The notes under the pieces were generated by a model. It was not told the DNA's origin and made no database searches. It was given only the letters and a program-made list of their open reading frames with translations. Positions 18,665-26,144 of a DNA stretch of 64,000 nucleotides are shown here, piece after piece. Origin of the DNA: Mycolicibacterium mengxianglii (GTDB lineage: Bacteria > Actinomycetota > Actinomycetes > Mycobacteriales > Mycobacteriaceae); the NCBI RefSeq assembly GCF_015710575.1, contig NZ_CP065373.1:1054001-1118000 (forward strand). Reading direction: 5' to 3'. How positions within the stretch are numbered: position 1 is the stretch's first letter; each line of letters starts with the position of its first letter. A program made the position numbers and the translations under genes.

Positions 18665-19672
18665 TCAAGCTGCTTGGAGTCGGTCGGGTTGATTTTTGGT
18701 GGGGAGGTTGATGCCGACGATGGTGCTGGGCGCTGGGGTCTGTGGGCGGTTTCGGAACCGTTCGGGGTGGGTGGCGTAGTAGGCCTGTTGAACGTCGTCG
18801 CGTTGCTGCCAGTTCTGCACCCATGATCCGTTGTGGACTTCTGCCGGGGTGAACAGGGCGATGCCGCTGTGGCGGTGGTGCTGGTTGTACCAGGGCATGT
18901 AGGCGCCGACCCAGGCGCGGGCGGCGTCGAGGTCATCGAAGGCGCCCGGATAGTTCGGCCGGTACTTCATGGTGCGGAACTCTGATTCGGAGAACGGGTT
19001 GTCATTGCTGACCCGGGGCCGGTTGTGGGTCTGGTCGACACCGAGACCGGATAAGAGATCTTTGAGCAAGGTCGACCGCATCGCCGGTCCGGAGTCGGCA
19101 TGCACGGCCTGCGGCAGGCCATGTTCGGCGAAGGCGTCTTCGAACATGTCGACGGCGAGCTGGTCGCATTCGCGTTCCTCGACGCGACAGCCCACGATCT
19201 TGCGGGAGTAGATGTCGATGATCGAATACGCCTTGAATGCCATACCGCGCCAGGGGGTGCGCAGATCGGTGATGTCCCAGCTCCAAATCTGGTTTGGTCC
19301 TGTTGCTTTGAGTACCGGCACAGGCCTCGGTGTTGTGTGACCCGAGCGCCGCGTCGGTGCGACTGGACGCGCACTTTGATCTTCGATGGTCGTCGCGATT
19401 CGCCACCAGGACCGCCGTGACGCGAGCATCAGGCCGTCATCCCAGCAGGAGGCGAACGAGTGATCCACTGACTGGCCGGCCGCCCAGCCGGCGGTGATCA
19501 CCGCCGCGATCACTGAGCGGTCGGCTTTCGGGATCCGTGACGGGTAAGCCCGATCTTTCTGCGGCACAGGATCGGCCACCGCAGGGCGGGGCTTGGATCG
19601 GTAATGCCACGTCGAGCGTGACAAGCCGATCATCTTCAACGCTTGGCGTTGCGATCCGATCGCCCGAGTCAA
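18665..19672 (-). CDS. IS3-family transposase, OrfB (DDE integrase core)
   Basis: The 335-residue product, or the OrfB half of a fused OrfAB. An N-terminal HTH_21-like region is followed by an rve core with the DDE triad: Asp in WSWDITDL, Asp in HADSGPAM and Glu in NDNPFSESEF. The tail YNQHHRHSGIALFTPAEVH is typical of IS3-type transposases. The nominal start is a TTG that overlaps the orfA stop (TTGA). The OrfB frame stays open upstream into orfA through a GAAAAC run, so expression by -1 frameshifting is as likely as reinitiation. No internal stop is seen, so it looks intact. Confidence 0.9.
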   Translation of the reverse strand: MTRAIGSQRQALKMIGLSRSTWHYRSKPRPAVADPVPQKDRAYPSRIPKADRSVIAAVITAGWAAGQSVDHSFASCWDDGLMLASRRSWWRIATTIEDQSARPVAPTRRSGHTTPRPVPVLKATGPNQIWSWDITDLRTPWRGMAFKAYSIIDIYSRKIVGCRVEERECDQLAVDMFEDAFAEHGLPQAVHADSGPAMRSTLLKDLLSGLGVDQTHNRPRVSNDNPFSESEFRTMKYRPNYPGAFDDLDAARAWVGAYMPWYNQHHRHSGIALFTPAEVHNGSWVQNWQQRDDVQQAYYATHPERFRNRPQTPAPSTIVGINLPTKNQPDRLQAA

Positions 19673-20136
19673 CTCGGCGACGAGTCCGTTTTCGAGGTCG
19701 AGGAACTGCTCAGATCGGTCGTCATGGTGGTGTCGGGCTCTTGTTCGCTCCTGTCGTGCAAGAGCCCGATAGCTTTTCCCAAGGCGGCATTGGTCTGTTC
19801 AAGCTCATCGACACGCGCCTGAAGACGCGCGAGCTCGGCCTCGTGTCGCGCTGCTTCAGCGGCCCGCGCTCTGGCTATGGCGGTCCGTTTCACCGGTGGA
19901 GTCGTCACATCACTACCTTCTCGCGGAATCAGGCCACGGTCGAGGTCACCCTCATACAGCGATTCCCGCCACCGCCTCAACCGGTGATACGTCAAACCAC
20001 GACTGACCAGCCACGGACCCTTCTGTCCCTGAGGTTGCAGGTGATATTCGTGGACCAACTCCACCATCTCCGCCGCCGAATAACCCGGACTAATCGACAC
20101 CGCACCGCTCCTCACCCTGTCCACTAACTGACTCAC
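19669..20136 (-). CDS. IS3-family transposase, OrfA (DNA-binding)
   Basis: The 155-residue product starts at a GTG. The N-terminal half is a helix-turn-helix region (YSAAEMVELVHEY, then GLTYHRLRRWRESL). A leucine-zipper-like coiled coil follows (EAELARLQARVDELEQTNAAL, about 95-120). This is the usual OrfA layout: end recognition plus multimerisation with OrfB. The Ser/Thr-rich tail after residue 135 covers the overlap zone where the OrfB frame begins, which suggests the tail is a by-product of the overlap and not a folded part. Confidence 0.85.
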   Translation of the reverse strand: MSQLVDRVRSGAVSISPGYSAAEMVELVHEYHLQPQGQKGPWLVSRGLTYHRLRRWRESLYEGDLDRGLIPREGSDVTTPPVKRTAIARARAAEAARHEAELARLQARVDELEQTNAALGKAIGLLHDRSEQEPDTTMTTDLSSSSTSKTDSSPS

Positions 20137-20180
20137 AGCCAGCCTGACAAAGAGGGTTGGGCGCCAAAACCCGGGAAAAC

Positions 20181-20206
20181 GGCGCCCAAACGTCGGTTTG
20201 GGCGCC
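20181..20206 (-). terminator. Perfect 11-bp hairpin downstream of the GIY-YIG-like gene
   Basis: GGCGCCCAAAC (20181-20191) pairs perfectly with GTTTGGGCGCC (20196-20206) around a four-base loop GTCG. On the minus strand it is followed by GTTTTCCCGGGTTTT, a T-rich stretch, so it can act as an intrinsic terminator for the gene at 20227-20865. An alternative pairing of GGGCGCC (20159-20165) with GGCGCCC (20181-20187) overlaps it. The inner part is shared with the repeats at 18638 and 20951. Confidence 0.7.
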
Positions 20207-20226
20207 GGTGCTAGGTCAGCGGTTAG

Positions 20227-20865
20227 CTAGGACCACTCCGCGAGCACACGCAGTTTGTTGGCCTTCACGGCCGCTTCCCGTCGACGTCGCTTCAGCTCCG
20301 GGGCGAAGGCATTGCGCTCGTTGTCCTGGAAATTCAGGGGCAGATCCAGCGCTGCGAGCAGCTTGGCTTCCAGGTGCCACGGCTCGGGGTGCAGCACCCA
20401 GGACACTGTGGTGTTCTGGGCCATCCACTCGGTGAGGACGGCTTCGCCGCCGGCAAACGTCTGCCGCTTGCCCGACCCGACCCGACGCAGGGCGAAACCG
20501 AGCTGTTCACCGAGGAGCACGCCCAGTGACTTGCGCAGTTGCGAGCCGTCCGCGCTCGCGCCGCCGGCGCCGAAGTGGTAGCGGATGCGTTTGCGGATGT
20601 CCTGCGGGGTTTGTGGCTTGCCGCTCTTCGGAGGTGGTCCGGGACTGATCCCGACGTACAGCAATGTCCAGCCGTCTTGCTGTTCACAGCCGGAGACATC
20701 GATGTCGCCGGGTATCTCCCGGAACCACCAGCCGAAAGCGCCCGACTCGCTGGGTACCGGACATGGCTCGGCGAACACCTGATCACGCGTATAACGCTGA
20801 GCTGCAAGGAAATTGGCGACAGCGTTCGCGCTTCGCTTCGCGGACATCGACTCAGCCATGACCAT
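20227..20865 (-). CDS. GIY-YIG-like nuclease family protein
   Basis: The product is about 212 residues. WTLLYVGIS carries the YVG (YIG) element, followed by DIRKRIRYHFG, where the Arg matches the catalytic Arg of GIY-YIG domains. Downstream are blocks typical of an actinobacterial subfamily: SQLRKSLGVLLGEQLG, LTEWMAQNTTVSWVLHPEPWHLEAKLLAALDLPLNF and a basic C-terminal helix. The GIY part itself is degenerate. I chose the ATG at 20865 because GGGA precedes it, but ATGs at 20898, 20859 and 20847 are equally open. It sits alone, between an IS and cysD, divergent from cysD. The function (DNA repair, restriction or other) is not known. Confidence 0.65.
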   Translation of the reverse strand: MVMAESMSAKRSANAVANFLAAQRYTRDQVFAEPCPVPSESGAFGWWFREIPGDIDVSGCEQQDGWTLLYVGISPGPPPKSGKPQTPQDIRKRIRYHFGAGGASADGSQLRKSLGVLLGEQLGFALRRVGSGKRQTFAGGEAVLTEWMAQNTTVSWVLHPEPWHLEAKLLAALDLPLNFQDNERNAFAPELKRRRREAAVKANKLRVLAEWS

Positions 20866-20950
20866 CAGCGTAGTCCCAGGTGACAGCGAGCAACTCATCC
20901 GACCGTCCGCGCCGAGATCGACGAAATGGCGCGATCTACTCGCACTAATC

Positions 20951-20972
20951 CGCCCAAACGTGAGTTTCGGCG
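20951..20972. repeat. Hairpin-family repeat next to the cysD promoter
   Basis: CGCC-C-AAAC-GTGA-GTTT-C-GGCG: two 4-bp stems on each side of a loop GTGA, with a C opposite a C. It shares the CGCCCAAAC...GTTT core with the copies at 18638 and 20181. It ends one base before the -35 element of the cysD promoter, so it may be an operator or an upstream terminator. Confidence 0.5.
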
Positions 20973-21001
20973 TTGACAGCGCGCGGGTGGTTTGGTTCTA
21001 T
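20973..21001 (+). promoter_or_regulatory. Sigma-A-type promoter for cysD
   Basis: TTGACA (20973-20978), a 17-base spacer, then TTCTAT (20996-21001). The -35 is a perfect consensus and the spacing is ideal. Transcription would start near 21008 and give a leader of about 47 bases before the cysD ATG. Confidence 0.65.
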
Positions 21002-21006
21002 TCCTG

Positions 21007-21044
21007 GTTAAGGTTGCAATCCTGGCCAGATCTACCAACTTAAC
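21007..21044 (+). promoter_or_regulatory. Inverted repeat in the cysD leader
   Basis: GTTAAGGTTG (21007-21016) is complementary to CAACTTAAC (21036-21044) except for one bulged G. The right arm directly precedes the ribosome site GAGGAA (21045-21050). It could be an operator dyad at the transcription start or an RNA hairpin that limits ribosome access. The sequence alone does not decide between these. Confidence 0.4.
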
Positions 21045-21054
21045 GAGGAAATTC

Positions 21055-21987
21055 ATGACCTCATCTGCGACAGCGGCTGAGCCCGCCGCGGGGCAGTACG
21101 AACTGAGTCACCTGCGGTCCCTGGAGGCTGAGGCGATCCACATCATCCGCGAGGTGGCCGCCGAGTTCGAGCGGCCCGTGCTGCTGTTCTCCGGCGGCAA
21201 GGACTCGATCGTGATGCTGCATCTGGCGGTCAAGGCGTTCGCGCCGGGCCGCCTGCCGTTCCCGGTCATGCACGTCGACACCGGGCACAACTTCGACGAG
21301 GTCATCGGCACCCGCGACGCCCTGGTGGCACAGCACGGGGTCCGCCTGGTCGTGGCCAGTGTGGAAGAGGACATCGCTGCCGGTCGCGTGGTCGACAACG
21401 GGCCGTCACGCAACCCGCTGCAGACCGTCACGCTGTTGCGCGGGATCCGCGAGAACAAGTTCGACGCCGCATTCGGTGGGGCCCGCCGGGACGAGGAGAA
21501 GGCGCGCGCCAAGGAGCGGGTGTTCAGCTTCCGCGACGAGTTCGGCCAGTGGGACCCCAAGGCGCAGCGCCCCGAGCTGTGGAACATCTACAACGGCCGC
21601 CACCACAAAGGTGAGCACATCCGGGTGTTCCCGCTGTCGAACTGGACCGAGTACGACATCTGGGCCTACATCGGCGCCGAGAACATCACCCTGCCGTCGA
21701 TCTACTACGCCCACCGCCGCCCGGTGTTCGCCCGCGACGGCATGCTGCTGGCCGTACACGAGTTCATGCAACCCAACGCTGATGAGCCGGTCTTCGAAAC
21801 GAGCGTGCGGTTCCGCACCGTCGGTGACGTCACCTGCACCGGTTGTGTGGAGTCGACGGCCGAGACCGTCGAGCAGGTGATCGCCGAGACCGCGCTGTCG
21901 CGACTGACCGAACGCGGCGCCACCCGCGCCGACGACCGGATCTCCGAGGCCGGCATGGAAGACCGCAAACGTGAGGGCTACTTCTGA
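21055..21987 (+). CDS. cysD: Sulfate adenylyltransferase subunit 2
   Basis: The 310-residue product carries the PP-loop LLFSGGKDSIVML (SGGKDS at 46-51) of PAPS reductase/ATP sulfurylase enzymes, and the CysD blocks HVDTGHNFDEVI, AFGGARRDEEKARAKER and RFRTVGDVTCTGCVES. It transfers AMP from ATP to sulfate to make APS, with GTP hydrolysis by CysN driving the reaction. I chose the ATG at 21055, which follows GAGGAAATTC. The stop and the next start share a base (TGATG). First gene of the sulfate-activation operon. Confidence 0.96.
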   Translation: MTSSATAAEPAAGQYELSHLRSLEAEAIHIIREVAAEFERPVLLFSGGKDSIVMLHLAVKAFAPGRLPFPVMHVDTGHNFDEVIGTRDALVAQHGVRLVVASVEEDIAAGRVVDNGPSRNPLQTVTLLRGIRENKFDAAFGGARRDEEKARAKERVFSFRDEFGQWDPKAQRPELWNIYNGRHHKGEHIRVFPLSNWTEYDIWAYIGAENITLPSIYYAHRRPVFARDGMLLAVHEFMQPNADEPVFETSVRFRTVGDVTCTGCVESTAETVEQVIAETALSRLTERGATRADDRISEAGMEDRKREGYF

Positions 21988-23837
21988 TGAGCACGTTGCT
22001 TCGCATTGCCACCGCAGGTTCGGTTGACGACGGAAAGTCCACACTGATCGGCCGGCTGCTGTTCGACTCCAAGGCTGTGATGGAAGACCAGCTGGCCTCG
22101 GTGGAGCGCACCTCCCGCGAACGCGGTCACGACTACACCGACCTGGCCCTGGTGACCGACGGGCTGCGCAGTGAGCGTGAGCAGGGCATCACCATCGACG
22201 TGGCCTACCGCTACTTCGCCACCGCCAGACGCAAATTCATCATCGCCGACACCCCCGGACACATCCAGTACACCCGCAACATGGTGACCGGCACGTCCAC
22301 CGCGCAGCTGGCGATCGTGCTCGTCGACGCCCGCCACGGCCTGCTGGAGCAGTCCCGGCGGCACGCGTTCCTGGCCTCGCTGCTCGGTATCCGGCACATC
22401 GTGCTGGCCGTCAACAAGATGGACCTGATCGATTGGGACCAAACGCGATTCGAGGAGATCCGCGACGAGTTCCACGCATTCGCCGCCCGGCTGGACATCC
22501 ACGATGTGACCACCATCCCGATGTCGGCGCTCCAAGGCGACAACGTGGTGACCAAGTCGGCCAGCACCCCCTGGTATGACGGGCCGGCACTGCTGAGCCA
22601 TCTCGAAGAGGTCTACATCGCCGGTGACCGCAACCTGGTGGACGTGCGATTCCCGGTGCAGTACGTCATCCGGCCGCAGACCCGGGAGCATGCCGATCAC
22701 CGAAGTTACGCCGGAACCGTGGCCAGCGGCGTCATGCGCCCCGGCGACGAGGTGGTGGTGTTGCCCGCCGGAAAGTCCAGCCGTATCACCGCGATTGACG
22801 GCCCGACAGGCCCGGTTGAGGAGGCGTTCCCGCCGATGGCCGTGTCGATCAGCCTTGCCGACGACATCGACATCTCCCGCGGCGACATGATCGTCCGGAC
22901 CAACAACCAGCCGCACGCCAGCCAGGAATTCGACGCCACCGTGTGCTGGATGTCCGACGATGCGGCGCTGGAACCCGGCCGCGATTACGTCATCAAACAC
23001 ACCACCAGGACCACCAGGGTCCGCGTGACGGCACTCGATTACCGACTCGATGTCAACACCCTGCACCGGGACAAATCGGCAACGGCGTTGAAGCTCAACG
23101 AACTCGGCCGGGTCACGCTGCGTACCCAGCAGCCGCTGCTGCTCGACGAGTATTCGCGCAACGCGGCCACCGGGTCGTTCATCCTGATCGATCCCGACAC
23201 CAACGGCACCGTCGCGGCCGGCATGGTGCGCGACACCACGCCGGTGGCCACCCGCACCGCCACACCGAACACCGTGCGCCATCAGTCGCTGGTGTCCACC
23301 GAGGACCGGCTCTCGAAGGGGCGCACGGTGTGGTTCACCGGGCTCTCCGGTTCCGGGAAGTCGTCGGTGGCCGTGCTGGTCGAGCAGAAGCTACTCGAAA
23401 AAGGCTGCCCCGCTTATGTTCTCGACGGGGACAATCTGCGGCACGGGCTCAACGCCGACCTCGGTTTCTCGATGGGCGATCGCGCGGAGAACCTGCGCCG
23501 GCTGGCGCACGTCGCGACGCTGATGGCCGACTCCGGGCTGACAGTGCTGGTCCCCGCTATCAGTCCGCTGGAAGAGCACCGGGAATTGGCCCGTGGTGTG
23601 CACATCGCACAGGGATTCGACTTCTTCGAGGTGTTCCTGGACACCCCGCTGCAGGACTGCGAGCGTCGAGATCCCAAGGGGCTGTATGCCAAGGCCCGCG
23701 CCGGTGAGCTCACGCATTTCACCGGTATCGACAGCCCGTATCAGCGGCCGAAGAATCCTGATCTGCGACTGACCCCCGAGCACACGCCAGAGGAGTTGGC
23801 GCAACAGGTGATCGACCTGTTGGGTGCGCACTCGTGA
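21987..23837 (+). CDS. cysNC: Bifunctional sulfate adenylyltransferase subunit 1/APS kinase
   Basis: The 616-residue product has two enzymes. Residues 1-430 are an EF-Tu-like GTPase (GSVDDGKST at 11-19, DTPGH at 88-92, NKMD near 149) that drives CysD. From about 440 to the end lies APS kinase, with P-loop GLSGSGKSS at about 451-459 and DGDNLRHGLN. The kinase converts APS to PAPS for sulfation or reduction. The fused CysNC form is standard in mycobacteria. It overlaps cysQ by GTGA, so the PAPS-making and PAP/PAPS-degrading enzymes are translated together. Confidence 0.96.
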   Translation: MSTLLRIATAGSVDDGKSTLIGRLLFDSKAVMEDQLASVERTSRERGHDYTDLALVTDGLRSEREQGITIDVAYRYFATARRKFIIADTPGHIQYTRNMVTGTSTAQLAIVLVDARHGLLEQSRRHAFLASLLGIRHIVLAVNKMDLIDWDQTRFEEIRDEFHAFAARLDIHDVTTIPMSALQGDNVVTKSASTPWYDGPALLSHLEEVYIAGDRNLVDVRFPVQYVIRPQTREHADHRSYAGTVASGVMRPGDEVVVLPAGKSSRITAIDGPTGPVEEAFPPMAVSISLADDIDISRGDMIVRTNNQPHASQEFDATVCWMSDDAALEPGRDYVIKHTTRTTRVRVTALDYRLDVNTLHRDKSATALKLNELGRVTLRTQQPLLLDEYSRNAATGSFILIDPDTNGTVAAGMVRDTTPVATRTATPNTVRHQSLVSTEDRLSKGRTVWFTGLSGSGKSSVAVLVEQKLLEKGCPAYVLDGDNLRHGLNADLGFSMGDRAENLRRLAHVATLMADSGLTVLVPAISPLEEHRELARGVHIAQGFDFFEVFLDTPLQDCERRDPKGLYAKARAGELTHFTGIDSPYQRPKNPDLRLTPEHTPEELAQQVIDLLGAHS

Positions 23838-24565
23838 CCGATCACGAGCTGGCGGCACGGTTGGCCACCGAAGCCGGCGAGCTCCTGCTGCGAGTGCGCG
23901 ACGAGCTGGCCGACGCTACCGCCGATGAGCGTAAGTCGGCTGGCGACAAGCGTGCTCATGAGTTCCTGGTGGCAGCATTGGCTGCCGAACGTCCCGGCGA
24001 CGTGGTCCTGTCCGAGGAAGGTGCCGACGATTCGGCGCGGCTGACCGCGCAGCGGGTGTGGATCGTGGACCCGCTCGACGGCACCCGGGAGTTTTCCGAG
24101 CTCGGTCGTGACGACTGGGCGGTTCACGTCGCGCTGTGGCAGGCCGGTGAGTTGGTGGCCGGGGCCGTGGCTCTGCCGGCGCAAGGCATGACGCTGGCGA
24201 CCCCGACGGTGCCGGCGCCGCCCGCAGGCGACGGCCCGCCCCGCGTGGTGGTGTCACGTACCAGGCCGCCGGCGGTGGCCCTGGCCGTGCGCGATGCACT
24301 CGACGGCACCTTGGTGGAGATGGGTTCAGCCGGTGCCAAGGTCTCGGCAGTGGTGCAGGGCCGCGCCGACGTCTACGTGCACGCCGGCGGGCAGTACGAA
24401 TGGGATTCGGCCGCCCCGGTCGCTGTCGCGCGGGCGGCGGGTCTGTTCACCTCGCGTATCGACGGTTCACCGCTGGTCTACAACCAGACCGACGTGTCGC
24501 TGCCCGATCTGATCGTGTGCCGGCCCGAGCTCGCCGACGCGGTGCTGGCCGTCACCCGCGGCTGA
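23834..24565 (+). CDS. cysQ: CysQ-like 3'-phosphoadenosine phosphatase (inositol monophosphatase fold)
   Basis: The 243-residue product has the metal-binding motifs of the Li-sensitive phosphatase family: LSEEGADD, IVDPLDGTREF (DPLDGT at about 79-84) and YEWDSAAPVAVA near the C-terminus. Its family and its GTGA overlap with cysNC point to the CysQ role, removing the 3' phosphate from PAP or PAPS so that sulfur flux stays balanced. Inositol phosphates or fructose bisphosphate are possible side substrates. In M. tuberculosis cysQ lies elsewhere, so its place in this operon is notable. Confidence 0.88.
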   Translation: MTDHELAARLATEAGELLLRVRDELADATADERKSAGDKRAHEFLVAALAAERPGDVVLSEEGADDSARLTAQRVWIVDPLDGTREFSELGRDDWAVHVALWQAGELVAGAVALPAQGMTLATPTVPAPPAGDGPPRVVVSRTRPPAVALAVRDALDGTLVEMGSAGAKVSAVVQGRADVYVHAGGQYEWDSAAPVAVARAAGLFTSRIDGSPLVYNQTDVSLPDLIVCRPELADAVLAVTRG

Positions 24566-24665
24566 GTCCGTAACCCCCGGGTTCCAGCCGGCCTGACTCA
24601 AGCGGTGCATTGGCAACACTGACCCGGCCTATGCTGGCGCCACTACCGCTGAAAGGTGCCCTGTG

Positions 24666-25256
24666 ATGAGTGAGACGTTGCGTAACCTGGCCGGACTGCC
24701 GGCCCAACCGGCGAGCCTGGCCGACTCCACGCTCATCCTGATCGACTGCCAGAACACCTACACCACCGGAACGATGGAACTCGAGGGTGTGCAAGCCGCA
24801 CTCGACGAGGCAGCGGTACTGCTGGACCGGGCCCGCACCGCGGGCGTCCCGGTGATCCACATCCAACACACCGACGGCCCCGGGTCGCTCTACGACATCG
24901 AGGGTGAGTCCGGTGCCATCGTTGCCCAGGTGGCCCCGCGCGGCGACGAACCGGTGGTGGTGAAGTCCTACCCCAACTCGTTCGTGGAGACCGATCTGGA
25001 ACAGCGGCTCAAAGCGCTCGGTTCCACCAACCTGGTGCTGGCCGGCTTCATGACGCACATGTGTGTCAACTCCACCGCCCGCGGTGCGTTCAACCTCGGT
25101 TACGCGCCGACTGTGGTCGCCTCGGCCACGGCGACGCGCGCACTGCCGGGGGTCGAGGGCACAGTGCCGGCGGCCGCATTGCAGGCGGCCAGCCTCGCCG
25201 CGCTGTCGGACCTTTTCGCCGTCGTCGTCCCCGGGGTGGCAGCGGTCCCGGACTGA
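24666..25256 (+). CDS. Isochorismatase-like cysteine hydrolase
   Basis: The 196-residue product has the catalytic triad of the family: Asp in LILIDCQN (about 24), Lys in [10 protein letters not shown] (about 99) and the nucleophilic Cys in [12 protein letters not shown] (about 133). Family members cleave amide or ether bonds (nicotinamide, ureidoacrylate, isochorismate). The chemistry here is not predictable. I chose the ATG at 24666; a GTG one codon earlier also follows GAAAGG. It lies 100 bases after cysQ and 28 bases before the Rrf2 regulator, so it may be co-transcribed with the regulator. Confidence 0.82.
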   Translation: MSETLRNLAGLPAQPASLADSTLILIDCQNTYTTGTMELEGVQAALDEAAVLLDRARTAGVPVIHIQHTDGPGSLYDIEGESGAIVAQVAPRGDEPVVVKSYPNSFVETDLEQRLKALGSTNLVLAGFMTHMCVNSTARGAFNLGYAPTVVASATATRALPGVEGTVPAAALQAASLAALSDLFAVVVPGVAAVPD

Positions 25257-25284
25257 TGCGGCGGCCAATGGCAGAATTCGTCTG

Positions 25285-25767
25285 ATGCGGATGTCGGCCA
25301 AAGCGGAGTACGCCGTGCGGGCGATGGTCCAGTTGGCCACGGTGCACGACGGTGTACTCGTCAAAACCGAGGAATTGGCCAACGCCCAGAGCATTCCGCC
25401 GCAATTCCTGGTCGACATCTTGTCCGCGCTGCGCACCGATCGGCTGGTGCGCAGCCACCGCGGCCGCGACGGCGGCTACGAGCTGGGGCGTCCGGCGGAC
25501 CGGATCAGCATCGCCGACGTGCTGCGGTGTATCGACGGGCCACTGGCCAGCGTGCGCGATATCGGCCTGGGGGACCTGCCCTATTCGGGTCCGACGGCGG
25601 CGTTGACCGACGTGTGGCGGGCACTGCGGGCAAGCATGCGCTCGGTGCTGGAGGAGACCACGTTGGCCGATGTCGCCACCGGTGCCTTGCCCACACACGT
25701 CACCGGGTTGGCCGACGACTATCGCATCCAGGAGTCTGAACGCGGCCACCGCCGACCGACAGCCTGA
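25285..25767 (+). CDS. Rrf2-family transcriptional regulator, no Fe-S cysteines
   Basis: The 160-residue product is a winged helix of the Rrf2/IscR/CymR family: [30 protein letters not shown] and [13 protein letters not shown]. Only one Cys (VLRCIDG) is present, so the three-Cys iron-sulfur site of IscR/NsrR is absent. In this it resembles CymR, the cysteine-metabolism repressor. It lies downstream of cysD-cysNC-cysQ, as Rv1287 does in M. tuberculosis. Control of sulfur assimilation is the obvious guess. I chose the ATG at 25285; longer open frames upstream lie inside the previous gene. Confidence 0.88.
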   Translation: MRMSAKAEYAVRAMVQLATVHDGVLVKTEELANAQSIPPQFLVDILSALRTDRLVRSHRGRDGGYELGRPADRISIADVLRCIDGPLASVRDIGLGDLPYSGPTAALTDVWRALRASMRSVLEETTLADVATGALPTHVTGLADDYRIQESERGHRRPTA

Positions 25768-25783
25768 ACCGGAAAAGGTTCAG
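25764..25783. terminator. Hairpin between convergent genes
   Basis: CTGAACC (25764-25770) and GGTTCAG (25777-25783) form a perfect 7-bp stem around GGAAAA. It includes the Rrf2 stop codon and ends one base before the convergent small gene's stop. Confidence 0.5.
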
Positions 25784-25784
25784 C

Positions 25785-26018
25785 TCACTGACTTTCGCTG
25801 TCGGCGTCCTGGCCGTCCTGCTTCGAGGAATCGCTGTATTTGGGATTGCCGTCATCGTCGAGCCAGTCATTGACCGCAGTGCCCGTCACCGTGTTGTGTG
25901 ACCCCGGTAGCACCGCCGTGGGTCGATCCTCATAAGCACCGGCCATCTCGGCGGCTTTCTCCTTCGCCGAATCGGTGATCTCGATCTTGGCCCCGGACGC
26001 AGCGTTGTCGTCGCTCAC
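25785..26018 (-). CDS. Conserved small acidic protein, function unknown
   Basis: A 77-residue protein starting at a GTG with a strong GGGAGGT site nearby. It is rich in Asp, Ser and Lys (SDDNAASGAKIEITDSAKEK near the start, DSSKQDGQDADSES at the end). It has no Cys, no membrane segment and no recognisable domain. It looks soluble and partly disordered. I recognise the general type from actinobacteria but can give no function. It is convergent with the Rrf2 gene and separated by 126 bases from the DUF4097 gene upstream. Confidence 0.65.
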   Translation of the reverse strand: MSDDNAASGAKIEITDSAKEKAAEMAGAYEDRPTAVLPGSHNTVTGTAVNDWLDDDGNPKYSDSSKQDGQDADSESQ

Positions 26019-26144
26019 CTCGACACCTCCCGTATGTGGCCGCCGCATCTCGGCGACCGTTCTTCGGGGCTGCCCGAAACTGTGATCCACGAAACAGGTG
26101 CAGGTCCACGGTGATCGGTGTTTGCACACGCAATCGTCTGGCGC

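Larger units (their letters stand above)
18659..20153 (-). mobile_element. IS3-family insertion sequence
   Basis: About 1.5 kb carrying two overlapping transposase frames on the minus strand. The ends show an imperfect terminal inverted repeat: TCATTGTCAAGCTG at 18659-18672 against TCTTTGTCAGGCTG read on the minus strand from 20153. That is 12 of 14 bases alike. I could not see a clear 3-4 bp target duplication at these limits, so the exact ends may be off by a few bases. It has inserted between the opp operon and the GIY-YIG-like gene upstream of cysD. Confidence 0.8.
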
